64,000 nucleotides of DNA, from assembly GCA_946803715.1 (NCBI GenBank), contig CAMPET010000022.1, positions 274,511-338,510 of the forward strand. The letters are read 5' to 3'. Below, in pieces: positions 1 to 12,031 of this stretch. The notes under the pieces are model-generated. The model worked only from the letters and a program-made list of their open reading frames with translations. It made no database searches and was not told the DNA's origin. The DNA is from Beroe ovata. Its lineage: Eukaryota; Ctenophora; Nuda; Beroida; Beroidae. A program made the position numbers and the translations under genes. Position 1 is the stretch's first letter. The number at the start of each line of letters is the position of its first letter.

Positions 1-42
1 CACACACACACACACACTCACACACACACACACACACACACA
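1..42. repeat. (CA)n microsatellite at the window edge
   Basis: Almost pure CA dinucleotide repeat with one interruption. It runs off the left edge. Confidence 0.95.
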
Positions 43-1136
43 AGCCGTATGAGAGAGCAAATCACACGCAAGATGAACGTTGCCCCTATCTAGGAAAATT
101 TGATACAGTGTTTCACGTGCGTGGTGCACAAGCTTAGACTAGACAGTCATTTTATGGATTTTGTCAGTTCAGAGTAGACAATAGACATGAACTAAACACA
201 TATCCAAATATTAAGTATTTATGGCGCTTTTGTTCAATCTTTAAACAGCTTACCTATCTAAATGTCTGAGACATTGAGACGCACCAGAAAAGCAGTCAAG
301 AAAGTGCTCTAAGTGTAGCTGAGATGCGATTCAATCTGCAAATGAAGCTTCCGTTAGGAGTTCCCGAGCAGCATCAAAATTCCTCGGAAGTGGTGGACGG
401 TTCTCCGAAATAGGTGTTCACCGCCATTTGGCAAGAGAGTGGGAGGTAAAGGGAAATGGAGCTGTTTGATGTCCACTTCGATGGCAAAAGTCCATGAATT
501 AGATTTGATAAGATCAAATAGATCAATAGGGAACGCGAATCTGGTTTCCCCCTCATGCAATTTTGTGCCTCTTTTCGTGATAATACAGTGGTCCCTCATG
601 AAGTACTATGAACAGGTCTGAAGTAACTATAACCGGGACAATACACAACAGAAAACGTGCAGACATGTCAATATAACAAGGCATATGCGTGCATTGTCAT
701 TACAGTGTCTGCGACAGTCCTGGCTCCAGACAGTCTGAGAGAAAAAGATTGACAGTTTCTCATCGGTGTCGAAAATACACGATAATCGTAGACAACAACA
801 TGCGCAAAATACTACCTAAGATCCGTGAAACAATAGGAAATGTATCTCAAGCTTAAGTTACTTGAACAACAGTAATAAGTTATTATAGTACCTATGACCG
901 TTTATTGAATTTTATATATGTGTTTGACAACAATTACTTGATCAACTCAGTCCGTTGTTAAGTTAGTGACTCGTAAGCGAGGTATAGGGTTGTCATAAGC
1001 CAGTGACTTGACAAGCTAAAGTAAATAACATGCATCAATAAGCAGAGTCCTCTATCGCTAACACTTGATAGCGTGATTGGCTGAATATAATGATAGAGAT
1101 ATTAAATTTGATCTGGGAACTTGTCAAAAGAACAGC
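43..1136. other. Non-coding stretch, nothing recognised
   Basis: AT-rich DNA with only short open frames. An 81-codon minus-strand frame at 354-599 has no recognisable motif or splice context. This stretch may be intron of the ERp29-like gene whose last exons follow, but I could not find its thioredoxin-fold exons here. Confidence 0.5.
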
Positions 1137-1197
1137 GATGCCTGTGCGTGTGTGTTTTTGTGTGTTTATGTGTGTGTGTGTGTCTGTGTCTGTGTGT

Positions 1198-1234
<37 letters not shown>

Positions 1235-1256
1235 TGTATGTGTATCTGTGTCTGTG
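1137..1256. repeat. (GT)n-rich microsatellite
   Basis: Imperfect GT repeat with TCTGT interruptions. The Val/Cys-rich open frames across it are artefacts of the repeat. Confidence 0.9.
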
Positions 1257-1710
1257 TTCTCATGATTTGCAGTCTAGACGTGATATGACATGCTCGTGTG
1301 AATCAATATCATCGAGTTTGACTTGGGTGAGACGGAATGAGACTTTATCTTTTCGCAAAGTGAGAATTAAGTCAGAGCAAAGTGAAGCATGCGAGAGTGA
1401 GTGGTTATTGCTGCTGTATATCATACCACTTTGTAATCGGTTGTGTATGACTTCCGCTTCCAAGCTGCTTACAGCGTAACAACTCACGATAAATGAGATT
1501 GACAACTCCTAACTTTTGAAATAAGAGATCGAAGCGTTGCAAAGGTTTACAGAAGTCCGTCATTAATCCTATGACTGAGATCTTGATAGATCAAATACGG
1601 TACAGAGCAGTTAGAATCTAAACTTGCTCTGATACTACAATTAGTTGAGATAAATGTTTCGATTGGTTAAATTTTTACTACGCAGTTCTTTTGACCCTCA
1701 TCATTTTCAG

Positions 1711-2048
1711 GGAAGCTGCATTTTACCACAAGTTCATGAAGAAGATCATTGAGAAAGGAGATTCATATGTCGAGAGTGAAACAAGTAGGCTCTCACGTAT
1801 GCTTGAAAGTAAGTTGATCTACATTTATAACCTGACGAATACCCCCTTACATGCAGACCGACTCCATGCAGACCGACTCCATGCAGACCGACCCAATGCA
1901 GAATCTGCATGGTGTCGTATTTNACCTGACCTATTGTATCATTTCAGCGGGCCCAATTGCTGATGATAAGCGAGATCAGTTCATTACCCGAAGAAATATC
2001 TTAGCTTCCTTCGCATCTGATGCAGAAAGCACCAAAGAAGAATTGTAA
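1711..2048 (+). CDS. ERP29: ERp29-like endoplasmic reticulum protein, C-terminal exons (partial)
   Basis: Two exons, 1711-1808 and 1948-2048, join in phase 1 across a GT-AG intron and encode the C-terminal helical (D) domain of ERp29. The reading begins EAAFYHKFMKKIIEKGDSY, passes SETSRLSRMLE and ITRRNILASF, and ends in KEEL before a TAA stop. KEEL is the ER-retention tetrapeptide typical of ERp29, and the helices match its D domain (compare MGKILDQGEDFPASE and SLNILTAF). ERp29 is an ER-lumen, PDI-related, redox-inactive chaperone for secretory cargo. The upstream exons for the signal peptide and thioredoxin-like domain were not found and probably lie left of the window. The intron holds a 15-bp tandem repeat and an assembly join (single N at 1923), so its true length is uncertain. 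Confidence 0.82.
1851..1907. repeat. 15-bp tandem repeat (about 3.5 copies)
   Basis: Copies of CATGCAGACCGACTC lie in the last ERp29-like intron. The single N at 1923 shortly downstream suggests that assembly broke near this repeat. Confidence 0.85.
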
Positions 2049-3046
2049 TTAATAACGCCTCTTCCACTTTCGCACCGCCTCTTCCGGATTTTCATCATTT
2101 TGCGAGTAAAAGACCACATTTTGATCATTTAGTATGCGCGCCTTTCGCGCGCGCGCGTGTGTCCTTTCAGGCCATTTTGTACAATATACAGACTAAAGTA
2201 GAGATTGAAGGCCATGGCATTTCAATTAATGACCTTTATTTGATGATTTAAATGTTTGTGGATGAAGAACTTTCGATATGTCTGGAAGTTTGTTCTTGTA
2301 TTTCACTTATACATCACTTTTGACATCACGATATTTGATAAAAACAGTTGGTTTCATTTCGAATTTCAAAGTGGACATTTAATCAGAGCTGCCCAGCGCT
2401 GCATTTTCAGTACACTGTTTCCGTACAGGACACGGTGCCGACCTATCAAATCACTGGGCTGGTCCAGTTCGTCCTGTGACCACGTAGTGCATAGAATTGA
2501 ATTTAACAAGGAATACACCACGTATGCACATGATAAGTTTCATATGGTATAGCAATAGCACTTGGATTAAAATATTTCTAGTGAGCTGTTTCGAGTAATA
2601 ATCGATCTTTAAAAGTGATAGTTTTGAAGCTTGGGATTATTTATAGTACCATTACCATAGCAAACAGCTATCTATGGAACTTAATCTGCGCCAATTATAC
2701 AAAGAAATTAATTATCACAGAATACAATTAGATATTGGTTATCACCAAAAATTGATAAGATAATCAAATAAAGATCACTTAAAGTTCTCAAGTTGCTGAA
2801 AGTTTGAATGTTCGAAGCGCTGTGATTATTTAGAGTTCAAGATCTGTCATTTAGCTCAGTCCATGTCTCAACTTGAACTCGTTTAACTTTGCAACAAAAT
2901 ACCTGTGAGGATGTAATTTATTTGATGAGAGGGGGGAAATCAAACGTATCTAAAGATTTCATATTCGATCACTGACGGGTATCTATAGTCATGTTATGCC
3001 GCCCATTTATCATAGTGAGGCAAGAAGAATGGTGCAAGATTGAATT
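2049..3046. other. Intergenic region between convergent genes
   Basis: 3' flanks of the ERp29-like gene (+) and the BPTF-like gene (-) meet here. There is a short GC-rich CGCGCGCG run near 2145. No other gene is recognisable. Confidence 0.6.
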
Positions 3047-6000
3047 TTAAATGAATGTGGAATATGGAACCAACCTCTCCAACGTGTCAGCACATCTGCC
3101 TCTCTGTGAGTCTTCTGAATAGAGCTGTCTTGCGTTAGAGAAGACACGGAGTACATCCTTGACAAAGAGAGTCAACTTGGGATAGTGCTTTTTCTGGAAT
3201 TTCTTGTGAATCGTACTCAGATCTGAGAATGTTGGAAATGGATTATAGTTGGATGAATTTCTTTCAATGGCCACCTAGATATCATGCACCATGGATATAA
3301 CAAGATACTGGGAGATACTGACCCATGGGTTCCTTGATGACATCAAGTTCAGTGTCCGTCTTGGCGGGTTCTCTGAATGGCCACGACATTTTATGCATCT
3401 GAAGTTCTCTCAGGATCTTGATGAGGCCTGCAATCTGGATGTGTGTCAGCTTGGGTTCCTCACGGCCTTGCTGCTGCTTACATCTGCAATGATAACAGCT
3501 GGTTAACCTATGGATCTTGGTAATAAAGGATGCTCGAACCAGAACGCTAACTCCACGCCCCATTTTCCCACCTGTCACAGATATAGACCTCAATCTTCTC
3601 TGCCTCCATCTCACTAATCCCTACACACGTGCCATGGTACCACTCCTGACACGAGTCACACCCAATGTAGAAACTGTACTGGTTGTACGGGGTTCTACAA
3701 ATACAGAACAAATCTCCCTCTGGTTCAGCTGCCACATCCTCTTCTCCCTCCTCCTCCTCAGTTTTAGCCGGTTTAGCCACCGCCACCGAACTGGACTTGG
3801 CTTTGCAGTCGGCGCACGTGTAGCCGGACATGTTACGGGCCATGCTCGGGGATATGGCCACACACTTGCCGTGGAACCAGTTACTACACACGTCACACCC
3901 GATGTAAAACCGGGTGTGGTCGTAGGGCCGCTTGCAGATGCAGTACAGCGTGTCTTTCTTCTTGGGTGCGGACTTGTTCGTCTGGTCCTTGTGGTGCTGC
4001 ATAACACCGGGTCGGGTGGTAGCGCCGGCTTCCTGTGGCTGTACAGTGGAGCTCGCTGAGTCCTCGTTATCCGAATCCTGACTCGATTTATCGCCCTGGA
4101 ATAGAGATTGTACACTAAATGAAGGGGGCAGGGCCAGTGGATATGTCAAGTGATATACAGAGAGGATAGAACAATCAGAGTGGGTAGAACAATCGTATCA
4201 ACTATTATGGGAAACTGACACTATTTCCCTACCGTTGGCGGAGCAGTCAGCTTCTTGACGAGTTCCTGCTTCATGAGAAGTTTCGCGAGCACCTCATTGC
4301 CCCTGTTCTTAGCAGAGGCTATCTTCCTCAGCTTCTGTAGACGTTCTCTGATGGTGTTCCTGTCAACAGAACTAGACGTTGTCTTCTGTTTGAGTTTCAG
4401 AGTGGGTCTCTTCTTGTCCAGTGAACCCCTCCTCTTGGGTGATTCGAGCGCCGGTTTCTTGTACGGCATCTCAATGACAGGATGGGATATGTCATCTGAT
4501 GTCAGGCTGAGCGCGATGGTTCTCTGATACTGTCTCAGTTGTGCTTCCAGTGTTTCCCGTTTTCGCTTTGATAAGACTACAGGCTTTATCTCGACACAGA
4601 GTCTCTTACCACCGGGCAACCCTGGTTTCGCTTTTCTCTTACCCAGGATTTTTTCCACATCACGCGGTTTCTCGGCGGAGGGAAGCCTTATTCTCAGTGT
4701 TTCTGAGGTATCTGGGAACTTGTCAATCGATGACGTTGATGCACGGCCACCTAGAGAACTGAGAGATAACTTTGCAGAGGACTTCTTCACTCCGGGCTTT
4801 TTCGGGGGGAATTTGAACTTTGTTTTCGGTTGGAGCTTGTTCTTATAAAGTGGCTTCACGTGATGGGAATCTATTCTGATAGTGTTCTTCTTTATCTTCG
4901 TTAATTTGGTTAACGCAGGTCGGCCGGGAGATTTCAGAGATGGTCGACCAGGAGACTTCAATGACGGTCGACCAGGTGATTTTAGGGGAGGTCTGCCCAC
5001 TGGCCTCTTCTTGATGACACCTCCCGTTGTTTTCATCTCATCAACATTCTTCTGCAATCGCTGTAGCTTCTTTTCAATCTTATCTTGCGCCTTCCTGATC
5101 TTCTTTTCCTTGTCTTTCTTACGCTAAAACAAGTTTTCGTATGAATTCAAGCAAAGGACATTATAGACAATTTCTAAATGAAACTCAGTTCTATTTCGAG
5201 CTATTCTCACCCTATCAGCTTCTTGATTCTTCTTTCTTCGGGAAGCAAGCTCTTCTTCTTCCTCTCGCCTGATCTTGTCTGCTATTCTCTTACTTTCTGC
5301 TTCTTCAAACTTGATTTCCTCACGAATAACATGGGCTAAGTACTGCCGTTTCTTGAAGAAGATCTTCTTTAGTTGTTCCTGTCGATTTAGGGAAATGAGA
5401 CTTCAGCCTGTTGGATGTTGCAACATTGAACAACAATTGCTATCGGTCGATATGCAAACCTTTCTTCGTCCCAGAAGAATGTCCAGTTTACTTAGATATT
5501 TAATCTGTTCCTTCTCCCCAGTGCTTCGGCCCGGAATCCGGCCGGTGGACTTCTTGGATTTCCTCTTCTTACCAATCCTCTCTTTCTCTCTGTCCCGCAT
5601 GTCCTCCATTTCTACCCGATCCAGGATGTTGGTCAGAACCCGCCTCACCACAGTGGATCTGATAAGAGCAAACACGGTTACATATTGAAATTGAACTGTA
5701 TCGATGAAGGTTGTTAGTATGATGTACACCATCACGGATTTCCGACTCACATTTCAGAATCTACAAGGTATTTATCCGAAGGTTTATCTTCCCTTCCATC
5801 ATTCCACCGAGGCAACAGAGAATCGCTGTCCACTTTCACTTCGTTCTTCTTCTTCTCTTCCTGAAATTCAAATTTAGTTCAGGCAAGTGGTCACCCAGAC
5901 ATGTTTTATTTCGACGGATGATACGCTTCAGCATGGGCGGGAAACAAAAAGATATCATTCTGCGCGCGCGCGACGCGCGTTCAACTGGCTGGACTTTTGG

Positions 6001-9000
6001 GGTCCTTTCCTTACAGAAACGCCACTCGCAGAGCTAGTATTTCTAGTTAATATTGCAGATACGTCCCACATACTTTCCCGCCATCAAAACAACAGAAATT
6101 CAAAACAAGCACATTGTGGAGACACGTACCATTATCCGAGCAGATTCGATTGATTTTAGCTTTTCCTGGTTGAACAGGTATGTGTACGCCTCGTTGAAAG
6201 TAACCATGTTTTCAGGCACCCAAATGTCGTGAATACCGATATCGAGATCTAACATGGACCGCTTGATAGCTTTGTCGGGTAACTCCATAAGGTCATCACT
6301 GAATTGATATTAAACAGATAAAAACAATCTTATCCTTTACTAAATGAAGTTATCCTGATATTTGTCAATTCCTATCACTCACCCCTCTCTCTTCTGCTTC
6401 ATGACAACTATCTTGAACTGTTTTGCCATTGCGTTACTTTTATCCACACGACTGTCAACTGAAACGTTGCAAATGTCATTTACTCCATCCGTCCAATTAA
6501 CTCTCAGGGATGGTAACAAATTTCCACAAAATGTCCTCACCAATAATTCTCTCCACCATCGTATCTTGATCACAAACATATTTGTTGGCAGTGAGAACTT
6601 CCAGTGATTTCAGATCAGGCCACCGTATGTGTGCGTGAAGCATTGACACCTGTGAAATGTGATTACGTTGACACCACATAACTTGAAGCTAATGCAGCCA
6701 TTCACAGCAACATATTTTCATTATGTGACTTACCAGGACTCCAATGTCAGCAGCATCCTGACTGTTTCTCAGTGATGATCGCCACCTATTCTGGAAACTA
6801 GGAATACAGAAGGTGTCATCGGTTGAGTAGAGATATCCCGGTAACATGACACCACCCCCTGACCGACCGAGCTTCCTCTTCTTGTGCTCGGGTAAGGAGT
6901 GGTTCCCTGCAATAATGTGAAATCAGTGAAACAGCAAGAATTAGAAATCCAAAAGTGTGATGTCAAGGGAAGAATGTTGTGTCAAAAATCAGTGGTGTCA
7001 AGAAACTTAAGCGGTTTTCAAAATGGGTTGTCACTCAAATGACCCAAATGACGATATCTATAGCAGTTAGCACATATAGTTGACACCCACCTTCCTCAAC
7101 TTCTCTCCCCAGAGCAGTAGGCCAGCTCTGGAAGAGTCTCTGTATCAACTGGGCGGGATCATCTGACAGAGTGGTGGCCGATGATGCGGGCTGTGATGAC
7201 ACCACGCACCTCTTCAGTGTGACGTTACCGCGGACAGATAGGTCGCTTCGAGCGAGGAGCCCCTTCACCACCTCATTGGACAGGACTATGTTCCGCTGGG
7301 GTCCAATGGTCGACACGGATGTGGGCAGGGAGGGAGTGGACAGGGGTTTCATGGGTTTTCCACTTGGGATGACCTGGGATAGTCCTCAATAAGCATCCCA
7401 AACCTAACCCTAACCCCCATATCTAACCCCTATCTCTAACATAGCGGGCAGGTAAGTTGAAACCTGCAAAGTGGTTGGTGTGCCACCGGTCTGCAAACTC
7501 TTTGCTGACAGGATAACTTGTGTCACGCCCTTCTGCGGGAGAATTTTAGCTCCAGGTGGTAGCGCAAACATGACTTTACCATCGGGACCAACTGTCTTCT
7601 TGAAACCATGGGGCATGGATATCACTCTCTTAGCATTCGCGTTAACACCCTGAAAAAACAGCGAGTTTACACCCTGACAACAGCGAGTCAGTGTCGGATA
7701 CCGACTGATATTATAAACCAGGATACATTTGATGCCCCTCCCCCACCTTACCTTAGTACACTGGAGCTTGTTGACGAGTCTGGTCAGACGCTCACATCTC
7801 TTCTCTCTGTCACACTCAGCTGATTTTGTGGGAGATGTCCTAGATCCATATGACCACCCCAGTCCTGGTGATAAGAGAGATATCGTGACGGTTCGGTAGA
7901 CTGGAATTGTAGCTATAGATTGAATGTAACCCCCCATCCACCTTGAACAACAATAGATATTAGATTTCTAATTCAGTGATTATGAATCTGGAGTTTCTGG
8001 ACTAACCGGAGTTTTGACGGTAACCCTCGCCGGTGATAAGTAGAGATTGACGCGGACTCTTCCGTTTCGAGCTCGTCTTCACGGCTGATTCTTCAGATTT
8101 AGCTTCTTCTTCTGTGGGACTCTTCACTTCATCACCTCCCTCCTTCTTTGTCCCCTCTTTCCTTTCATCCACATTCATTTCTTCCGCAGTTTTATCCTCC
8201 TCAGTTTTCGATTCTTCCACTTTATTTTCCTCAGTTTTCGATTCCTCCACCTTACTTTCCTCATCCTTCGATTCTTCTCCTTCAATACCTTCATCCGCTT
8301 TGCTAGCTTCCACCACACTTTCGCCTGCTTCGAGAACTCCTTCAACTTTAGTTTCATCTGGCGAGGCATCACTTTCTTTACTCTCTACAGTGTCCGCTGT
8401 TTTGCCCTCATCCGCTGATTCCTCTGGTTTCGCTTCCTCGATCTGTACAGAATCTGTGGTAGCATCTCCTGGTTTAGTGTTATCTTCCATCTCCACTTCA
8501 ACACCCGTCTCCTCTGTCTTCTCAGCCTCGGCTGCAGCTTCGTTCTGAGAGGAGGAAGTGTCTGGGGAGGAGGTAGCTTCTTCCTCAGCCATGTTGGTGA
8601 TCCAATCTAGGGGGAAGACAAGATGTACAAATTTCTATGTGTGATAGAGTCAATTATGAACCAATGCTAAACATCTATTTCACTTCTTTTCCCCCGTCAA
8701 TCCATTAACAAAATCTTCCTCCCAAATTCCCCAATACTTCAGTAATCAGTGTATTGATAACTCACCCTGTTTGAATAGCACGGGCCGGATATGCGACTCC
8801 AGGAAGGCAAGACAAGCAGCCAGCTGGTGAGAGTTGGCCGCTTTGAGGAGGGCATTTTCCCAGGCGGAGACTCTCTTGGACCATGCGTCGTGCATGAAGT
8901 GCTTGGAGATGTTGCTGGAAAAACTCAGCATTGCATTCTTCAGTAACTTAATCTGAGGAAGGTTCGGATTGAGGAATCATACTTGTGTGTACTGGTGAGT

Positions 9001-10831
9001 ATTGTACTGGTGAGGATTGTACTAGTGAGTATTGTACTGGTGAGTATTGTACTGGTGTGGATTGGTGATTATTTAGGACGGAACTCACATGATCGGGGGA
9101 AGAGGATTTCCAGGTGATTTGCTCCTTGAGACTCTGCCCGACCTCTCTTAACCTGTCCGATACTGCTGCCGTCAGTTGAGCGCTCGTGTGCCGTCCCTTG
9201 TATCTGGGGAAGTAAATTATGAAGTCGAGAGACAGACAGGAGATTCTGGTATTCTGGAAGCGAAATTGAGATTCACGGTGAAAAGTGGCAGAGAAACACT
9301 CACTTCAAGAACAGTTTATCCGATCCGAAAGTGAATGAGTCGGAGGTAGCAGCGTTGTAGGAAGCGAGGAGAGATGAGATGGGCATGCTCTCAATATCTC
9401 TCCTCATTAGGGTCGATGTGGACTGCTCACCATATGTTATCCCTGTGAGCACATTCGTATTCGGTAAAAAAAACTTCTGCTATTATCAGCGGGGTGATTT
9501 TGACATGGTACTAAATGAGACCCTTGCTTCGTAATGAGATTAGGTATCAAGATTGAATCTGGCACGACAATCCGACGTATCCAGTCTCCAGACACATACC
9601 TGAGTATTTAGTTGGAGATTGTACTGATTTGGATACCGATGTTTTGTGTGCAAACACAAAATCAACCAATGTTTCGTTCATCCTTTCATTGTAGTCAAAG
9701 TAATTCTTCCGGATAAGATCGTGCATCTGAAAATGAAGGATTTCAATAAATTTCTCATAAAAAGTGTAGAAATGTCACTTATCGATGTAAGCGAGGGCGA
9801 ACATTAGGGACGAACAAATTTCGCGTATTTTTCATTTCGGCCCCTTTTACAACTGATGTGTATAATTGTGTACAGTGTACATCAGTCATACAATTATAGA
9901 GGTGTCATATGAATTATGGGCAACATTTGATCACAACTTTAGCATATAACTACAAATTAAAACTCCATAACACGACATACCACTGCGTCGTCACCGCTAC
10001 TGTTCTTCAAACACAGCAACACATCATCCAGCTTGTCCTTGCTACTGTAATAGTAGACACCCTTATTCTGGTATACCACGAGTCGGCGTTGTGTGAACCA
10101 GTACTTTGACCCACCGGACCCCGTACCGAGGAGCGTGACCCCGTGAAGTACCGGGTCTTCGGGCGAGAATTCTGGGGGAGGGGGATTATGGGGGTGTGGA
10201 AACCCCTCACCTATTTCACAGTATCAACACTGCGGGTAGTGTGAAAACCGTGATAAGGAGCGTGATTGAACGAAAATCAGAATGTAGAAGTCTGAAGAGA
10301 CCTGCGTGAGACTTTATCAGAAATAGAAGTATTTCGATTCTCTTTTCCAAGTCGAGAGCATAGTAATCGCCGGTGAAATGGAGATCCCTCTCCGAGGAGT
10401 GTTTCAGATACAACCTCAGAGCACTTGGCCATGTCACCTCATCAATCTGCGCCATACTGAGCACTTCGAACGTGGAGAAAAGTTTACCGCTGTTTAACTC
10501 CTAATCGATGAGAAATGGCGTAAGTCATATTTTGGGTAAAATCTCGGGAAAAATATTCACGGTTATGCCGGATGAATGATTCTTGTGATACCTTGGAGAG
10601 AATATCATCGAGTAGCGCTACATGAATGTCACTGGTGATACTGCACTGTTCTTTGTGCGCGATTGCCGACACGAAATCCTCGAAAAGCAGATGAGCAAAC
10701 TTGTGTCGGTCTGCTAGGACTTTGTACAGGGAGATAAGAGGGAGGAGGGAGGAGTTTGGGATGGGGAGATCTGTCGAGCTGGCGGGAAGGGAGATGGGAT
10801 CCCCCGTGTAAACACCATCTTCTTCATCCAT
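3047..10831 (-). CDS. BPTF: BPTF/NURF301-like nucleosome-remodelling factor subunit (multi-exon)
   Basis: Large multi-exon minus-strand gene for the chromatin-reading scaffold of the ISWI-containing NURF complex. Reading 5' to 3': a DDT domain (10831 to about 10302; FEDFVSAIAHKEQC, then IDEVTWPSALRLY); a WHIM/WSD segment (10172-9981; SKYWFTQRRLVV, GVYYYSSKDKLDD); a helical block at 8955-8766; an acidic Glu/Lys/Ser-rich region (about 8608-8002); a mid-region matching poorly conserved BPTF sequence (7.9-6.1 kb); charged coiled-coil exons (5.7-5.1 kb); three PGRPxLKS repeats resembling AT-hooks (5010-4910); two adjacent PHD fingers (4090-3500; CICKRPYDHTRFYIGCDVC and CICRTPYNQYSFYIGCDSC, Zn ligands and cage aromatics present); and a C-terminal bromodomain (3495-3047; MHKMSWPF, DVIKEPM, DLSTIHKKF). 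No PHD finger lies between DDT and WHIM: HA at 10302 splices to FSPEDP at about 10172 over a 130-base intron. The bromodomain has Tyr where the acetyl-lysine-anchoring Asn is expected. Start chosen at MDEEDG; an upstream exon is possible. Identity is firm, individual mid-region exon borders are not. Confidence 0.9.
7394..7443. repeat. Degenerate telomere-like repeat in a BPTF intron
   Basis: Several CCTAACCC-type units interrupted by CATAT and CTAT. Probably a short interstitial telomere-like tract. Too short for more. Confidence 0.4.
8995..9065. repeat. 15-bp tandem repeat in a BPTF intron
   Basis: About four imperfect copies of ATTGTACTGGTGAGT, each containing a GGTGAGT donor-like motif, between the exons at 8955-8766 and about 9205-9089. 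Confidence 0.75.
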
Positions 10832-11208
10832 CTTACCATGAAAAGCCTAGTGTGTCATTACATTGCTGGGAGGAAGTTTGTTATAATAGGTGCTCTAGGG
10901 TGAAATGATGATTTCAAGCGTCCTCAATGCATGTATTTGGAATATACACTGCGTCATGTAGCTTTGAACAGTGAAACGATACCGATCAGAATAGATTCTG
11001 GAGAGATTATAATAGCAGTGCCATTGCGATCTTCGAGAGACGCATCGCTCATTCGACAACAGCGTAGAGCTACGTTGGAGGTGTAAAAATAATTAAAAAT
11101 ATTTCCAACTTGCTTCCTCAAGGCCGTAGGATATGGATACCTTGTGCTGTGCAAAATTTTGAAAAGATTTTCAAATATAACGATTATTCAAATATCTAGA
11201 ATTGAAAA

Positions 11209-11214
11209 TTTATT
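11209..11214 (-). other. Probable polyadenylation signal for PCNA
   Basis: AATAAA on the minus strand, about 32 bases past the PCNA stop codon. The position is right for a compact 3' UTR. Confidence 0.6.
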
Positions 11215-11245
11215 AAAAAAGTGTCCACTTAACTGCATAGGTACA

Positions 11246-12031
11246 TCATGCTTCATCTTCCTCCGACACTTTGGGAGCTAGGAAGTACCTGATACTGCCG
11301 ATATCGGCAATATCGTACTGCACAATCAACGGTGAATCGTTCCGCAACGTGAGTTTAACAAGGGGGCTGAGCTGCGATCCCTTGCAGAAATAGTTGAGGT
11401 ACTTGAACGCAAATGTGAGAGCAACAGGGTTATCCATTTCAACCTGGACCTTCTCCTCATCTTTGTCACTATTGTTTTCAAGCATGGTAATCGTGCCATC
11501 GCCGATGTCACCCGTCACTTTGAATGTCACGGAGTTTTTGAGAACTGCGATCGTGACAGCGTCACCAAATGCAGAGAGGTCTCGGCAAATTCGCTGGAAC
11601 TCGGCAGAAGGCATGGTTATCTGAGCGTCGTATCCATCGTCGGTGAGTGCCAAGTGCTCGGAATCGATCTGCATTAACTTCACGGTGAATTCAGACGTCC
11701 TCTCTTGATTGGGACTCTCGAAGCTGAATGTCACTGTGTCACCCGGGTCATCCTTATACTCCATTTTGAGGGCATCATCATTGTTGCAACACTTCATTAC
11801 TTTGATCATGGTGGCCAACTGGATACCCATGATACAATTTGTGTCACAACGGTAATCATCAAACCCCGTACTCTTCAGTAAGACGCTCACTAAACTGACA
11901 TGAGAAGCGTCCATAGCTTGGAGTGACATTCCTTCGGATGAAAGGTCCCAGTTGGCATCTTTAACCAACTCTCTGAGAGCTTCCAAGATCTTTTTCATAA
12001 GGCCCCCTTGAGGGAGTCTGGCTTCGAACAT
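11246..12031 (-). CDS. PCNA: Proliferating cell nuclear antigen (DNA sliding clamp)
   Basis: Single-exon gene of 261 codons, the same length as human PCNA. I start at MFEARL (12029-12031); an in-frame ATG-containing extension (MIQSRK) lies just upstream but the family begins at MFEARL. Hallmarks are MDASHVSLVSVLL, the GFDDYRCD strand, the interdomain connecting segment after SPNQE, and the C-terminal YFLAPKVSEEDEA, whose acidic end is typical. The lysine in AVLKNSV (residue 165 here) aligns with the regulatory Lys164 of human PCNA. PCNA forms a homotrimeric ring that tethers replicative polymerases and recruits PIP-box proteins in S phase and repair. The stop is only about 415 bases from the BPTF-like start, on the same strand. 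Absence of introns is unlike every long neighbour and could reflect an old retrocopy or intron loss. Confidence 0.98.
   Translation of the reverse strand: MFEARLPQGGLMKKILEALRELVKDANWDLSSEGMSLQAMDASHVSLVSVLLKSTGFDDYRCDTNCIMGIQLATMIKVMKCCNNDDALKMEYKDDPGDTVTFSFESPNQERTSEFTVKLMQIDSEHLALTDDGYDAQITMPSAEFQRICRDLSAFGDAVTIAVLKNSVTFKVTGDIGDGTITMLENNSDKDEEKVQVEMDNPVALTFAFKYLNYFCKGSQLSPLVKLTLRNDSPLIVQYDIADIGSIRYFLAPKVSEEDEA

Noticed and set aside
354-599. 81-codon minus-strand frame (DLFDLIKSNSWTFAIEVDIK)
   Set aside because: No recognised motif, no splice partners and length within chance expectation.
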